Part shown: positions 1-9,265 of the stretch, piece by piece
How positions within the stretch are numbered: the first letter of the stretch is position 1
Layout of the letters: the number at the start of each line of letters is the position of its first letter
Source: Pelagomonas calceolata
Taxonomy: Eukaryota > Sar > Pelagophyceae > Pelagomonadales > Pelagomonadaceae
Reading direction: 5' to 3'
Length of the DNA stretch: 64,000 nucleotides
Assembly: GCA_918797485.1 (NCBI GenBank)
Contig: CAKKNE010000001.1
Coordinates: 4,464,001 to 4,528,000, forward strand
The notes under the pieces: generated by a model
Told to the model about the DNA's origin: nothing
Database searches by the model: none
The model's input: only the letters and a program-made list of their open reading frames with translations
Program-made: the position numbers and the translations under genes

Positions 1-1542
1 AGCGATTTCATCCGGAAGCACGTCTTTCCTGGTTCTTCATTGGTATGTCTGGAAGCCGTAAAAAAAGCCCTGCCGAAGCTAGGCTCTTTAGCTTTAAGGT
101 TGGACGACGCGGCTACTTTAAGCATGGGCGTATCTTATGCTCGTACCTTACGGGCGTGGCGCGTCCGTTTCGACGCTGTCGAAGACCAGGTATCTAAGCT
201 CGGTTTTGATGACGTCTTCGTCAGGAAGTGGAGGTATTATCTGGACTACTGCGAGGCGGGCTTCGCGTGTGGTCATATCGACGTGAAGCAGATACGACTC
301 GAGAAGACGGACGAAAGCCTTGCGAGAGAAGCGACGGAGGGCGCCCATGGTTCGAAACCCATCTCGGTGAAGGATATGACTATCAAGGCCGTGAAGGGCG
401 TGGCCACTACGGCCTTTGAGCGAGGCTTACTGCCGGATTTCGTGACGCGGTATGGGATAAGACAGCTCTCGGCGCAGCAACTGAGGCACTGCGACGACGC
501 CGGTCGCGCAGCCAACAACGGCGAGGCGGGCTTGGCTGGTAGTCAAGAGAAGCTCCGGGAGACCATCCAGGCTTTGTTGGAAGCGCCGGTAGCAGTATGT
601 ACGTCCGAGGCGAACGAGCAGCACTACGAAGTCGACGCGCGCTTCTACGGGCTGTGTCTGGGGCCCCATAGGAAGTACTCTGCTTGTTTATATGAAGGGG
701 CGGAGCCGAAGTGGCCCGGGAACAAACTGCAAAAAGACGCGGCTCGGTTACTGCCAAAGGCGGAAAAGGATTCATTAGATCAAGTCGCGGCTCGCGGCGA
801 CATCACGCAGGCCACGAAAGCTATCTTAGATTGCGGCTGCGGCTGGGGGTCGGCCTCGCTGTACTTGGCGGATAGATTCCGGAACGCCCAGGTGGTAGGT
901 GTCTCGAATTCTCATTCCCAGAGAAGGTACATCATGGGCCAGGCTCAAGAACGAGGATTGACGAACCTGCAGATTGTGACACTGGATTTGTCGAAGGAGC
1001 CTCTCACAAAAGCCTTGGACGCGTTGCAGAGTCGACTGCCGGGCCAGTATTTCGAGCGCGGCGTCTCGATAGAGATGTTCGAGCACATGAAGAATTATAA
1101 GGCATTATTTGAGAAGATCACGGCGGTACTACAGGACCAGGGCCGCTTCTTCGTGCACGTGTTCTGCCACCGGCAGTACGCGTACCACTTCGTGGCCAAG
1201 TCCGACGCGGACTGGATGGCCAAGTACTTCTTCGCGGGCGGTACCATGCCTTCGGCCGATTTATTTGTTCATTTTGCGGCGCGGAAAGATGCGCCCGTCG
1301 CGCTCGTGGACCACTGGCGGAACAGCGGCGTGCATTACGCGTTGACGGCGGAAGGCTGGCTCCAGAACATGGACGCCAACGCGGCGGAAGTCAGAGAGAT
1401 ATTAAAGGAGGCCTACCCTGAAAATGAGACGGAGCTCTGGTTCCACCGCTGGCGCGCCTTTTACCTCGCGTGCGTCGAACTCTTCGGCTACGACGGCGGC
1501 CAGGAGTGGTGCATCGGGCACTACCTCTTCGAGAAGCGGTGA
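1..1542 (+). CDS. CFA-synthase C-terminus fused to coclaurine N-methyltransferase-like SAM methyltransferase (5' partial)
   Basis: The frame is open to the left edge, so the gene starts outside the window. The visible N-terminal part (FIRKHVFPG, SYARTLRAWRVRF, LGFDDVFVRKW, YYLDYCEAGF) matches the C-terminal end of cyclopropane-fatty-acyl-phospholipid synthases, which methylate lipid double bonds with S-adenosylmethionine. After a short linker a second methyltransferase begins with an ERGLLPDFVTRYGIR element typical of coclaurine N-methyltransferase/tocopherol-methyltransferase-like enzymes. It has SAM motif I (LDCGCGWGS), an EMFEHMKNY segment and a C-terminal FHRWRAFYLACVELFGY block. I infer two methyltransferase units in one polypeptide; the substrate of the second is unknown. 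Stop at 1540-1542. Function class is confident, exact reaction is not. Confidence 0.85.
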   Translation, partial: SDFIRKHVFPGSSLVCLEAVKKALPKLGSLALRLDDAATLSMGVSYARTLRAWRVRFDAVEDQVSKLGFDDVFVRKWRYYLDYCEAGFACGHIDVKQIRLEKTDESLAREATEGAHGSKPISVKDMTIKAVKGVATTAFERGLLPDFVTRYGIRQLSAQQLRHCDDAGRAANNGEAGLAGSQEKLRETIQALLEAPVAVCTSEANEQHYEVDARFYGLCLGPHRKYSACLYEGAEPKWPGNKLQKDAARLLPKAEKDSLDQVAARGDITQATKAILDCGCGWGSASLYLADRFRNAQVVGVSNSHSQRRYIMGQAQERGLTNLQIVTLDLSKEPLTKALDALQSRLPGQYFERGVSIEMFEHMKNYKALFEKITAVLQDQGRFFVHVFCHRQYAYHFVAKSDADWMAKYFFAGGTMPSADLFVHFAARKDAPVALVDHWRNSGVHYALTAEGWLQNMDANAAEVREILKEAYPENETELWFHRWRAFYLACVELFGYDGGQEWCIGHYLFEKR

Positions 1543-1961
1543 CGCTTTTTTCTCGTGGGGTCTAAGTTTACATATTGTACTTCTTGTCGCGGCGCGCGTG
1601 ACCAACGAAAAACGGAGAACTGCGTTCCGCCGACCTCACGAAGCTTCCGTAGACGGCCTGGGACGTCCGGAGACCTCGCGATAGCCTCGTGATAGTGTGC
1701 GGGATTTAATTGTTTGATTTGACCCGAGGGCCGAGACTGCCGTGACCGCGCTGTGTGCCGTGACCGCGGCGCGCATTTGGAATTGATTCTAATCAGGGCC
1801 ACCGCGCACCTGTCCGCACCTCACGCAGCCCGCGTGCGGCATCGCTGTCGCACCTTCTGGGCGCTGTGATCCTCGGAGCCCCAGAGCCCAGTTTGACCTA
1901 CAAACTGCTGCGTATTTGCAACGAGCAGGCATCGCGCAACACGAGCGCAGCCACATTCACA
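1543..1961. other. Intergenic spacer upstream of the CD36-like gene
   Basis: No gene seen. The frame of the downstream gene stays open back to a GTG at 1866, but no ATG occurs before 1962, so this is treated as 3' flank plus promoter and leader. Confidence 0.4.
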
Positions 1962-4280
1962 ATGCGGCGCGTCGCCCCCAATTACGCCTTCCTGGCAGCC
2001 GCCGGCTTCGCGCTCGTAGCGTTCGCTGCGTCACTCACGACCATCATAGAGCAAGGCATCAAAGCGGACGTCCGCGCGGCGGTCGTCGTGGACACGTATA
2101 GGGCGTGGCACGCCAAGCACGTCAATGTTCGCCGTCCCTGTACGGTTCACGCGTGGAACGTGACCAACCTCAAGGCCGTCCTCGACGGCGCCAAGCCCCA
2201 GCTCGATAAGGTCGACGTTGCGCTCACGCGCGCCGAGGAGGGCTCCGACCTCAAGTGGCTCGACGGCGGCGACGCCTACGAATTCACGCGCCGGTCGGCG
2301 TACGTCGCGCGCGACGCCGCCGAGGAGGCGCGCCTCGACACAGAGGTAGTAGGCCTGAATCCGGCCTACCTCGCTACGATAGCTAAGTACGGCTCGGAGG
2401 GCGCCATGCTCCGGAACCTATCTCATGTAGCAGTGAACAAGGTCGCCGAAGTCCTGGACGCCTTCATCACGACGCAACGCCTCGCGAGCGTGTCGACGTA
2501 CCTCAACGGCGTCGCCGTGGACCTCCTGGCGACGGGGCTCGCCCTCGACGGCACCGCGGTCTGGTCCTCGGTCGAGTCCGTCGCGCGCCAGTGGGCCGGG
2601 GGCGCCGTCTTGGGCGGGCCGCTGTCTAGTCTGGATGAGAAGTACACGACGTTCGAAGCTTCTGGCGTGTCCGAAGAAACGGCGTTGATGCTCTGGGACG
2701 AGTCTCATCAGTATTCGTTGCTGACCGAGGCCGGGGTTTCTGCATGGACCGCGGCGCTCTCCGGCGACGGCGCCGCGGAAATCGCCGCGGCCGTCCCGGA
2801 GTCCAGCGCCGTGCTCAGCTGGCTCTCGGCGCTCGTCGACGAAACGAACCCGTACTACTTCGCCTACGTCGCGCCAATGCTCTCGGACGAGGCCGCGACG
2901 TCCTGGCGCGACCTCCGCGGCCAGCAGTTCGCCACCGGCGCCGTGACGCAGAAGCTCTACGGCGTCGCGAGCGTTTTGTCGCTACAGCTCGACGGTGTTG
3001 TGGTTGCGCCCGAGCTCCCCGTGTACGCGGCGGCAAGCGGCGTCACGATCTCCATGACGGCCGCCGAGGCGAACGCGTTCCTCGACACGGGTAGCCTCCC
3101 GTCGTCGGCGACGGCCGACGCGTACCTGAACCAGTACCTGCCCTACGACTTTCTCCTGAAGGGCTTCGTCGTGGGCTACCTCCGGGACGGCATGACGGCG
3201 ACGACGGATCCCACGGGCCTCGACGCGGCCTCGCTCACTCTCTCAGGCGACGGCACTGGCACCAAGAACGGGGGCATCTTCACACGTCGCACGCTGCGCG
3301 AGGTTGTCTACGGTTACGAGGACCCGCTGCTGGAGCTCCTGGGCAAGGCTTCGTACGCCGGGGCGCTCAACGCTACTATGATGACGGGGCGCTATGGCTT
3401 CAGGACCGGCAAGCGCCACATCAGCGACGTCGGCAAGTACGCGCTGTGGCGGGACACGACGAATATCGAGGCCATCGGCCTCCGCAAGGCGCAGGCGAAG
3501 CCGTTTTCTGAGAAGGGTAGCATCACGGTCTGGTTCGACGAGTTGCTCCGGCCGATTACCTTCCGGTCGGGCGCCAAGACGACGGTCAAGGACGTCGAGG
3601 CGCGGAACTACCACCTGCAGTCGTTTGGTATGCTCACGATGCCCGCGGGTCCGTCGATGACGCGCCCGGCGCTCGGCGGCCTGGACGAGGCCTACCGCTC
3701 GGAGTTCGAGGGCCTCCCTACCTACGATGCGGCGGAGCACGGCACGTGGGCCGCCGTCGAACCGCTCACCGGTAGATTCGTCAAGAGCCACACGCGTCTC
3801 GAGCACGCGTGGTCGCTGGACTCCACGCAACTCGATTGCGAGTTGTGGCAGCACGTCTTCGCGCGGATGGCGGCGTTTCCATGGCCGCAGCTCTACACCG
3901 ACGAGTCCGACGAGATCTCCGGCAAGGACGCGAAGGAATTCGTGGCCATGGTCTACGGCGCCCGCGACCAGGCCGTCATCTGGGCCGTGATTATTGGCTT
4001 CCTCGGGCTCGGTCTGGTCTTCGTCGGACTGCACGGTATCTCTCAGGACGACGACAAGGCGAAGACGCAGGTCTGGCCCTCGCCGCAGCGCGAGCAGCGC
4101 CGCCCGCAGCACGGCAAGGTCGAGGAGGACCTCTTCGTCGAAGAAGTGAAGGAAGACCCCGGCGAGGAGTACGACGACTTCCCCGTGCCCGAGGAGGAGG
4201 AGCCTGAGCCAGCGCGCAAGACGATGACGATGATGGTCGTGCACTGGCTGCCGACGCCCTACAACTACAAGCGCTACTAG
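1962..4280 (+). CDS. CD36/LIMP-2 scavenger-receptor family membrane protein
   Basis: About 772 residues from the first in-frame ATG. A hydrophobic segment follows the start (FLAAAGFALVAFAASL), then a large extracytoplasmic part beginning with the CD36 hallmark VHAWNVTNLKAVLDGAKP. A second membrane helix lies near the C-terminus (VIWAVIIGFLGLGLVFVGL), followed by a short acidic, glutamate-rich tail. Two terminal anchors around a luminal or extracellular domain is the CD36 topology; animal members bind lipids and lipoproteins or sort lysosomal enzymes. The protein is longer than the usual 470-500 residues. The tail carries no sorting motif I can name. The family is supported by topology and the N-terminal motif; the ligand is unknown. 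Confidence 0.75.
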   Translation: MRRVAPNYAFLAAAGFALVAFAASLTTIIEQGIKADVRAAVVVDTYRAWHAKHVNVRRPCTVHAWNVTNLKAVLDGAKPQLDKVDVALTRAEEGSDLKWLDGGDAYEFTRRSAYVARDAAEEARLDTEVVGLNPAYLATIAKYGSEGAMLRNLSHVAVNKVAEVLDAFITTQRLASVSTYLNGVAVDLLATGLALDGTAVWSSVESVARQWAGGAVLGGPLSSLDEKYTTFEASGVSEETALMLWDESHQYSLLTEAGVSAWTAALSGDGAAEIAAAVPESSAVLSWLSALVDETNPYYFAYVAPMLSDEAATSWRDLRGQQFATGAVTQKLYGVASVLSLQLDGVVVAPELPVYAAASGVTISMTAAEANAFLDTGSLPSSATADAYLNQYLPYDFLLKGFVVGYLRDGMTATTDPTGLDAASLTLSGDGTGTKNGGIFTRRTLREVVYGYEDPLLELLGKASYAGALNATMMTGRYGFRTGKRHISDVGKYALWRDTTNIEAIGLRKAQAKPFSEKGSITVWFDELLRPITFRSGAKTTVKDVEARNYHLQSFGMLTMPAGPSMTRPALGGLDEAYRSEFEGLPTYDAAEHGTWAAVEPLTGRFVKSHTRLEHAWSLDSTQLDCELWQHVFARMAAFPWPQLYTDESDEISGKDAKEFVAMVYGARDQAVIWAVIIGFLGLGLVFVGLHGISQDDDKAKTQVWPSPQREQRRPQHGKVEEDLFVEEVKEDPGEEYDDFPVPEEEEPEPARKTMTMMVVHWLPTPYNYKRY

Positions 4281-4448
4281 CATGTGGTCGCCGAACCCTG
4301 TCCCCCTGTGTAAGAAGCCCTGTTACCCTTAGTAGCACCCACAGTTGAAACCGAACGAGACGATGTGCGAGACGATCTCGGCCGGGAGGGACTGGAACTT
4401 CGACTTCGAGAATAATTAGTAGGCTAGGGCCTATATTAAGAGCAGGGT

Positions 4449-5333
4449 TCAGGGCTCGTCGATCTCGCCCGGCGCGCCGTGCGGGTGTTGCGCGTCGGGG
4501 TCCCGCCTGAACGAACGCCAGTTCATTCCGTGCAGGGCCGGACGACCCCGGCGTGGCATCGGGTGACCACCGCCGTGCGCGCGGCTCGGGCTCGACGTGT
4601 CCGTTTCTCCACTGCGCCTTTTTTCGTACCTGGCGCGTACGTGAATCCGTCGCCGCGCGTGGGTGCCCGGCTCGAAGATAGGCGCGGCGCGCTGGAAAAT
4701 TGGGTCGTCTTCAGCCGCCATCTCGACCTCAACCGCGTACTTTACGGCCTCAACAAGGTCTCCAAATAACGGTGAAGTCTCAACAATTTGTGTTCCATCA
4801 GGCGTATATTCCCACTCGAAGGTCTTAGGGAACAGAACATCGAGATGAGGCGCAATAAGGTCAAACGCGCCGGCCGCCATGCTCGTTTTTGACAGCTCGA
4901 GCCCGTCGCTACTTCGCAACGCTAATAAATGGTCTCGGTACATGTGGGCGAGGAGGCCCAGAATTGGCAGCACGAGTTCTTCCTTGTCGCAGGGTTGCGC
5001 GCGGGGGTGGCCAAGGCGACAGCAGGTCAGCTCGCCCTGGAACACACCCAGAGTCGAGACCAGCGTCGCCTCATCACTCAAGTCGAGGGGTCCGAAGCTG
5101 CCGTCGGCTCCGAGCACGTGCATGTTGCTCGACCCGTGTCGCGCCCAGAAGCTCATGATCTCCGCGACGGCCTTAATGGCGGAACACATCGCAGCGTAGT
5201 GTGCACCGTCGGGATCGGGCTCGGACCAGCCCAACCACTGGTGCGACAGGAAGAGGAAGATCAGACCGGACGCCTGCGCCTTGCGTACCTGATCGACAGT
5301 GTGGAAGACGACGATCTGCGCACGCTCGACCAT
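4449..5333 (-). CDS. SHQW-motif protein of unknown function, probably a shortened copy
   Basis: 294 residues from the first in-frame ATG. It contains LIFLFLSHQWLGWSEPDPDG near the N-terminus and, further on, FQGELTCCRLGHPRAQPCDKE and ELVLPILGLLAHMYRD. From memory, large algal families of unknown function pair an F(L/V)SH(Q/R)W..PDP segment with a GELTCCRLGH..CDKE segment, usually separated by a longer middle with a W.DY..SIPQ-type motif. I do not see that middle here, so this copy may be internally shortened. The last 70 residues are arginine- and proline-rich and look like read-out of unselected sequence. The gene faces the CD36-like gene across 168 bp. Confidence 0.55.
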   Translation of the reverse strand: MVERAQIVVFHTVDQVRKAQASGLIFLFLSHQWLGWSEPDPDGAHYAAMCSAIKAVAEIMSFWARHGSSNMHVLGADGSFGPLDLSDEATLVSTLGVFQGELTCCRLGHPRAQPCDKEELVLPILGLLAHMYRDHLLALRSSDGLELSKTSMAAGAFDLIAPHLDVLFPKTFEWEYTPDGTQIVETSPLFGDLVEAVKYAVEVEMAAEDDPIFQRAAPIFEPGTHARRRIHVRARYEKRRSGETDTSSPSRAHGGGHPMPRRGRPALHGMNWRSFRRDPDAQHPHGAPGEIDEP

Positions 5334-5522
5334 CGTCTCGTGCGCCGTGCGAGCGCGACGCGAGCCGCAGAGCAAAGTCTCATCTTTGCGATCTCCACAA
5401 GTATATATAAGTTTCAGTGAGCACTTCTTTGTGAGCTTTTAACGCTTTATTCTGGGGTCGGGTAGAGGCGTTGATTTGTAAATAGATCCGCGCAAGGGCT
5501 CCTCCTTCGCGGATTTGCGTGG

Positions 5523-5549
5523 GCTAGCGGCCAGTAAGACACTAGCAAG
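5523..5549 (+). promoter_or_regulatory. GCTAG near-palindrome, copy a
   Basis: GCTAGCGG, CCA, GTAAGACACTAGC, followed by AAG. It lies in the head-to-head gap between the SHQW gene (start 5333) and the glycosyltransferase (start 5780). Confidence 0.5.
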
Positions 5550-5589
5550 CCAACAAAAAAAAGACACACCAAGACGCAAGCGGCTCGTC

Positions 5590-5770
5590 TGGTGGCTAGC
5601 GGTGCGAAGCAGCAACGAGAGAGCTGCGGCCAGCGCGGCATCTGTCGCAAGCAGCGAAAGCGAGCTGTGCGGCAGCGGTCGCAAGCATAAAAAGAGCTGT
5701 GGCCAGCGCGACAGCGGTCGCAAGCAGCGAAAAGAGAGCGCTGCGGCGGTAGCGGCAGCGTGCGGCTGAC
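5590..5770. repeat. Degenerate GCAGCG/GTCGCAAGCA tandem repeat
   Basis: Imperfect repeats of roughly 35-50 bp built on AGCTGYGGCCAGCGCG and GTCGCAAGCAGCGAAA end just before the glycosyltransferase start codon, so they would form most of its 5' leader. No gene is seen in 5334-5779 apart from this and the near-palindrome at 5523. Confidence 0.5.
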
Positions 5771-5779
5771 AGCAAAAAC

Positions 5780-7805
5780 ATGCCGTCCCGCCGCACAATA
5801 ATCGCGGCAGTATTGGCCGTCATACCTCTGGGCCTCGTCGTCCTGAATCTCCAGGCCGTTCATCAAGCGCCACAAACGCAGCAGCGCATCCAACCACACG
5901 AGGAGAATTTCATCCAGAAAACGCTCGAAGCCATACGAGGCGAGGAGCGCCGGAGCGGCGAGGAGATCGCGCAGGCTGCGCAGGATCTGACGAACGCCGA
6001 GGCCATCGTTGAGCGGCTGGAACGGGCGGGCAACGAGCTCGCCAATTTGTTCGCGGAGCGCGAGGCGTCGGAGACGAGCCGCGACGCCGCTGAGGCCGTC
6101 GCGGAGACAGAACGACAAAGGATCAATCCGGACGCGCCCTGGGAGCGCGAGGTCAAGGAGCTGACGGTCTGCGCCCACGTCGACACGTTCGCCCGCGTCC
6201 CGGGCCACAGGAAGGGCGACCACCACCCCTTGGAACATGGAAACGCGTCCTTATGCATCGCGCCGCACATCCAGCTCCGGGAGAAGTTAAAAGTACGACT
6301 TATACCCAAGGGCGAGAAGGGCGGCAAGCGCCAGTGCATAAATCAAATTGTCGCGACGCGTCTCCACCACGGCTCGATGCTCACTGATCGATTTTTGCAC
6401 AGGCAAGCGGGCCTTCTTCCTCATGAGTCAAGGATTAAGACAGCACCCGATGGTCGAGCTCGTCGGAAGCCCTTACCGCCTCTGCAAGGACCGCGGGTAT
6501 ACGTTGGACAACAAGCACTCGAACTGCGAAAAAGATATAAGAAAGCTCGGCGAGAAGACGCCGGACGCCGACGTCGCGATCGTCGTGATGCCCGCCAACG
6601 ATCCAAAATTCTATAGTAGTGGAAGGGCCGCGGCCTTTTTACCGTACCGCTGGGGCACCAATAAAAAACTCGCGGCCGACCCCGTCGAGGACATTGGGAC
6701 TACGTCAGGATATGAGAAGATCACGCACGCCGACGAGAACCCGACCCTATACAGGTATGCGCCTCCGGTACCCGCGAACCGCATGATCTTCGTGGACGAG
6801 GCGGACTGGGCGTCTAGTCATGCGCACGTGCGCGATGACGCGGCCCAGTATCTGGCCTATTTCAAGCGGTCCTGGGTTGATAAAAGAGACGCCGTGCCGA
6901 TGAAGGCGTCGGGCTCTCGGCACTCTAGGTCGAAGTCCTACTTCCCCATGCCGTACGCCTTGGCCGACGAGTATGTTGATAGTGACAAATTGGGCGACGT
7001 CGTCGGCGCGAGGCCCATCGACGTCGTCTGCACGTTGCGCGACAAAAGAGGTGGAAGGGGCCGCGTCCTGCCGTGGCTCAAGGAGTACGCTGCCGAGAGG
7101 AAGTTGCACGACGTGCGGTTAGGACAATTGTCAAGCGCGGGCCGCACGGTCATTGATGCTGGCTATCTCTCGACGATGCGCCGCGCCAAGGTTGTGGTGA
7201 CCTGCAACCCGACGGGCTGGGAGGGCGACTTTCGTTTATTTGAGGCGTTGTCTTCAGGTGCTCTGGTCATGGTCGATAGGATGGGCACGCCGTACCACCA
7301 CCCCCTGATCGACGGGGAGCACGTCGTCTACTACGACCACACGAACAAGACGGATTTATTGGATAAGCTGACGCACGCCCTGAACCGGCCCCACTGGGCG
7401 CGCAAGGTCGGCGTCAAGGGCTACGCGCACGTGCTGCGGCACCACCGCGCCGTGTCGTGCAGTGCATGAATCATGGCCTCCACGCCATCGACGCGACGCC
7501 AGCTCGATGGCGTGGCGGTGTGGGTCTTACACCACTCGGTGCACCCGACGCACTGTTCGATTTGCGCACAGGTGTCGTGGGCCGACTACTTCCTGCGGAC
7601 GGCGCACGCGCGCATGCTCGCCGAGAAAGGGGAGGAGCAAAAGTACGCGGAGACGGGGCAGGCCGTCCTCGCGCGCGCGAACCGGCCGGTTAGCGGCGCG
7701 CCGCCCGTGAAGGCGGACTTCGCCACGCGGCGCGAGCACGGGGCGCTGGCCTTCGCGGCGAACGAGCACGCTGATGATGATACGCTGCGGATCGAGGACG
7801 TGTAG
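5780..7805 (+). CDS. Type II membrane glycosyltransferase (GT1-type C-terminal domain), three exons
   Basis: Proposed exons are 5780-6323, 6403-7451 and 7572-7805, joining in frame to about 608 residues. An N-terminal signal anchor (AAVLAVIPLGLVVLNLQ) is followed by an alanine/glutamate-rich stem. The catalytic region includes MIFVDEADW and a segment near residue 440 (RRAKVVVTCNPTGWEGDFRL, then FEALSSGALVMVD and HPLIDGEHVVYYD), the pattern of the glyco_trans_1_2 group that binds a nucleotide-sugar. This suggests a Golgi enzyme; donor and acceptor are unknown. Both introns are introner elements whose removal leaves EKGG|KRAFF and HHRA|VSWADYF. The first intron would need a GC donor to rejoin exactly. 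Downstream, the exchanger-tail gene starts about 100 bp after the stop. Confidence 0.75.
6324..6402 (+). mobile_element. Introner element with its 5' target copy (glycosyltransferase intron 1)
   Basis: Element 6332-6402 (71 bp) begins CAGTGCATAAATC and ends TTTTTGCACAG. It is flanked by GCAAGCGC (6324-6331) and GCAAGCGG (6403-6410), a 7/8 target duplication. Removing 6324-6402 restores a continuous frame, but the intron would then begin with GC. A GT donor at 6293 with an acceptor at 6407 is also frame-compatible and would delete 13 codons. Confidence 0.65.
7452..7571 (+). mobile_element. Introner element with its 5' target copy (glycosyltransferase intron 2)
   Basis: Element 7460-7571 lies between perfect 8-bp copies of GTGTCGTG (7452-7459 and 7572-7579). 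It begins CAGTGCATGAATC and ends GATTTGCGCACAG. Inside is the inverted pair CCACGCCATCGA / TCGATGGCGTGG. The GT of the left target copy is a donor in the right phase, so splicing of 7452-7571 exactly restores the uninterrupted gene. Confidence 0.9.
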
Positions 7806-7905
7806 CTAGTAGCTGTATTGTGTAATTAAAACTTATGTGATATCATATATATATGTACAGGTATGAGCCTTCAGAGGCGCGGAGGTTGACGAGGAAGAGG
7901 TCGCC

Positions 7906-8820
7906 ATGATCCGAGAGGTATTCTATAGAGTACTCAAACTAGAATACAGACATATGGTTGAAACGGGAGAGCTACCACGACACTCCATGGCGCCGCTCCA
8001 CTTATCGCGGGCGGCCGACGTTGGTCTCGACAACACGCACAAACCAATTCACGATTACGAAGCTCTGAGGAATCGGCCCCTGGGTAGCGGAACGAAGTTC
8101 GACAAGAATATCGACGAGGGCTTTAAGCGCCTTGACGCGTGCCTTTGCAACGATTGCACGCTCGACAAACGGCTGCATTACGCCTTGGCATACCGACGCC
8201 ACGAGGTGGCCTACCACGCGTCGCGAGGCTTAATTGCGGCGCACCGGCGCGCACAACACCAACTTGCCGAGTTCTACGGTCACGCTCGACAGGCCGGCGA
8301 CGAGCCCGAAACTGCGGCCGAGGCTCAAGTTGTGTACGAGTCAGCTTTGCAGTGCGCGACAGTGGAAAGAAACGTCGAGCGTATCGCATCTGGACTGGCT
8401 CGGATTATTGATACGGATGTTGTGGCGCACCACGTGTTAGATGTCCAAGTACAGAGTGGAAATCAACCCTCGATGGCGTCCCCATCGCGTTTGTCCCCAT
8501 CGCGTTTGACCACGATAACTGACACGCAGGTCCAGCACGAGCTCGTCGCCGAGCTCGTGAACCGCGGCGTCCTCACCTCGATGGGCGCCGAGGAGGTATG
8601 CCACGATCTCATCGCGGACAAGCGCGCTTTGGCTTCTGAGCGCCGACGGAAACAGGCCGCCGTCGCATTGCTCCACGTTGACCACGCCCGCGGTCGGGCA
8701 GTAGACCTCACCGCGAGCCAGCAACAGATACTTTCTCTACGCATGACGAACGCTTTCCGGTCCGCGTCGACCACCGTTCCCGAAGACGTCACAGTGGCGA
8801 CGTCGTCGGCGGCGCCGTAG
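7906..8820 (+). pseudogene. Detached cytoplasmic tail of an NhaP/SOS1-type Na+/H+ exchanger
   Basis: 304 residues with ATG at 7906. The N-terminal part (YRHMVETGELP, VGLDNTHKPIHDYEAL) and the C-terminal helix (ELVNRGVLTSMGAEEVCHDL) resemble the cytosolic helical tails that follow the 12-13 membrane helices of NhaP/SOS1-like exchangers. No hydrophobic segment is present here or in the 100 bp between it and the glycosyltransferase, so the transport part is missing. It could be a gene fragment carried here, or a 3' piece whose 5' exons were lost. The family assignment rests on remembered motif resemblance and is tentative. Confidence 0.45.
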
Positions 8821-9196
8821 GGGTGTAAATACCAGGGTTCATAGTAGCATCCTGATGAATTCCCAGGTGGTATTAGTATTCTGATAAAATTTTCCCTAAT
8901 TGACCCCCCTACTCCCGGGGCCTATTCACCGCGGCGTCCTCACACCAGCGGGTGCCGCCGAGGTTTGCCAAGACCTAGATGCGGACCGCAGAGCTTTGAA
9001 GAAGGCTCGACGCAGGAAACGTGTCGCTAATGTAGACCGGCACGTTGACTTGGTGCGAGGCCGCGGCGGCGATCCGGACACGACCGAGAGCCAGCGGGAC
9101 ATGCTCGACCTGACGATGACGAATGCCTGGTCCGCGACCACGACGGCGTCTACCCGTACGCGCCACCGCGGGACCGAAGAGTTGTCGGAAATCTAG
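8821..9196 (+). pseudogene. Second partial copy of the exchanger tail
   Basis: From about 8920 to 9196 the frame reads HRGVLTPAGAAEVCQDLDAD, RRALKKARRRKR, then a TESQRDMLDLTMTNAWSAT segment. This parallels NRGVLTSMGAEEVCHDLIAD and QQQILSLRMTNAFRSAST at the end of the gene ending at 8820. It is a tandem duplication of about 80 codons with no start of its own; 8821-8915 is AT-richer spacer. Probably non-functional. Confidence 0.5.
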
Positions 9197-9265
9197 TGTG
9201 TGTATATAGCTTTTATTTTTCCAAACCCCCTCGGACGAACATACTTACTTCGCGATACAACATTG

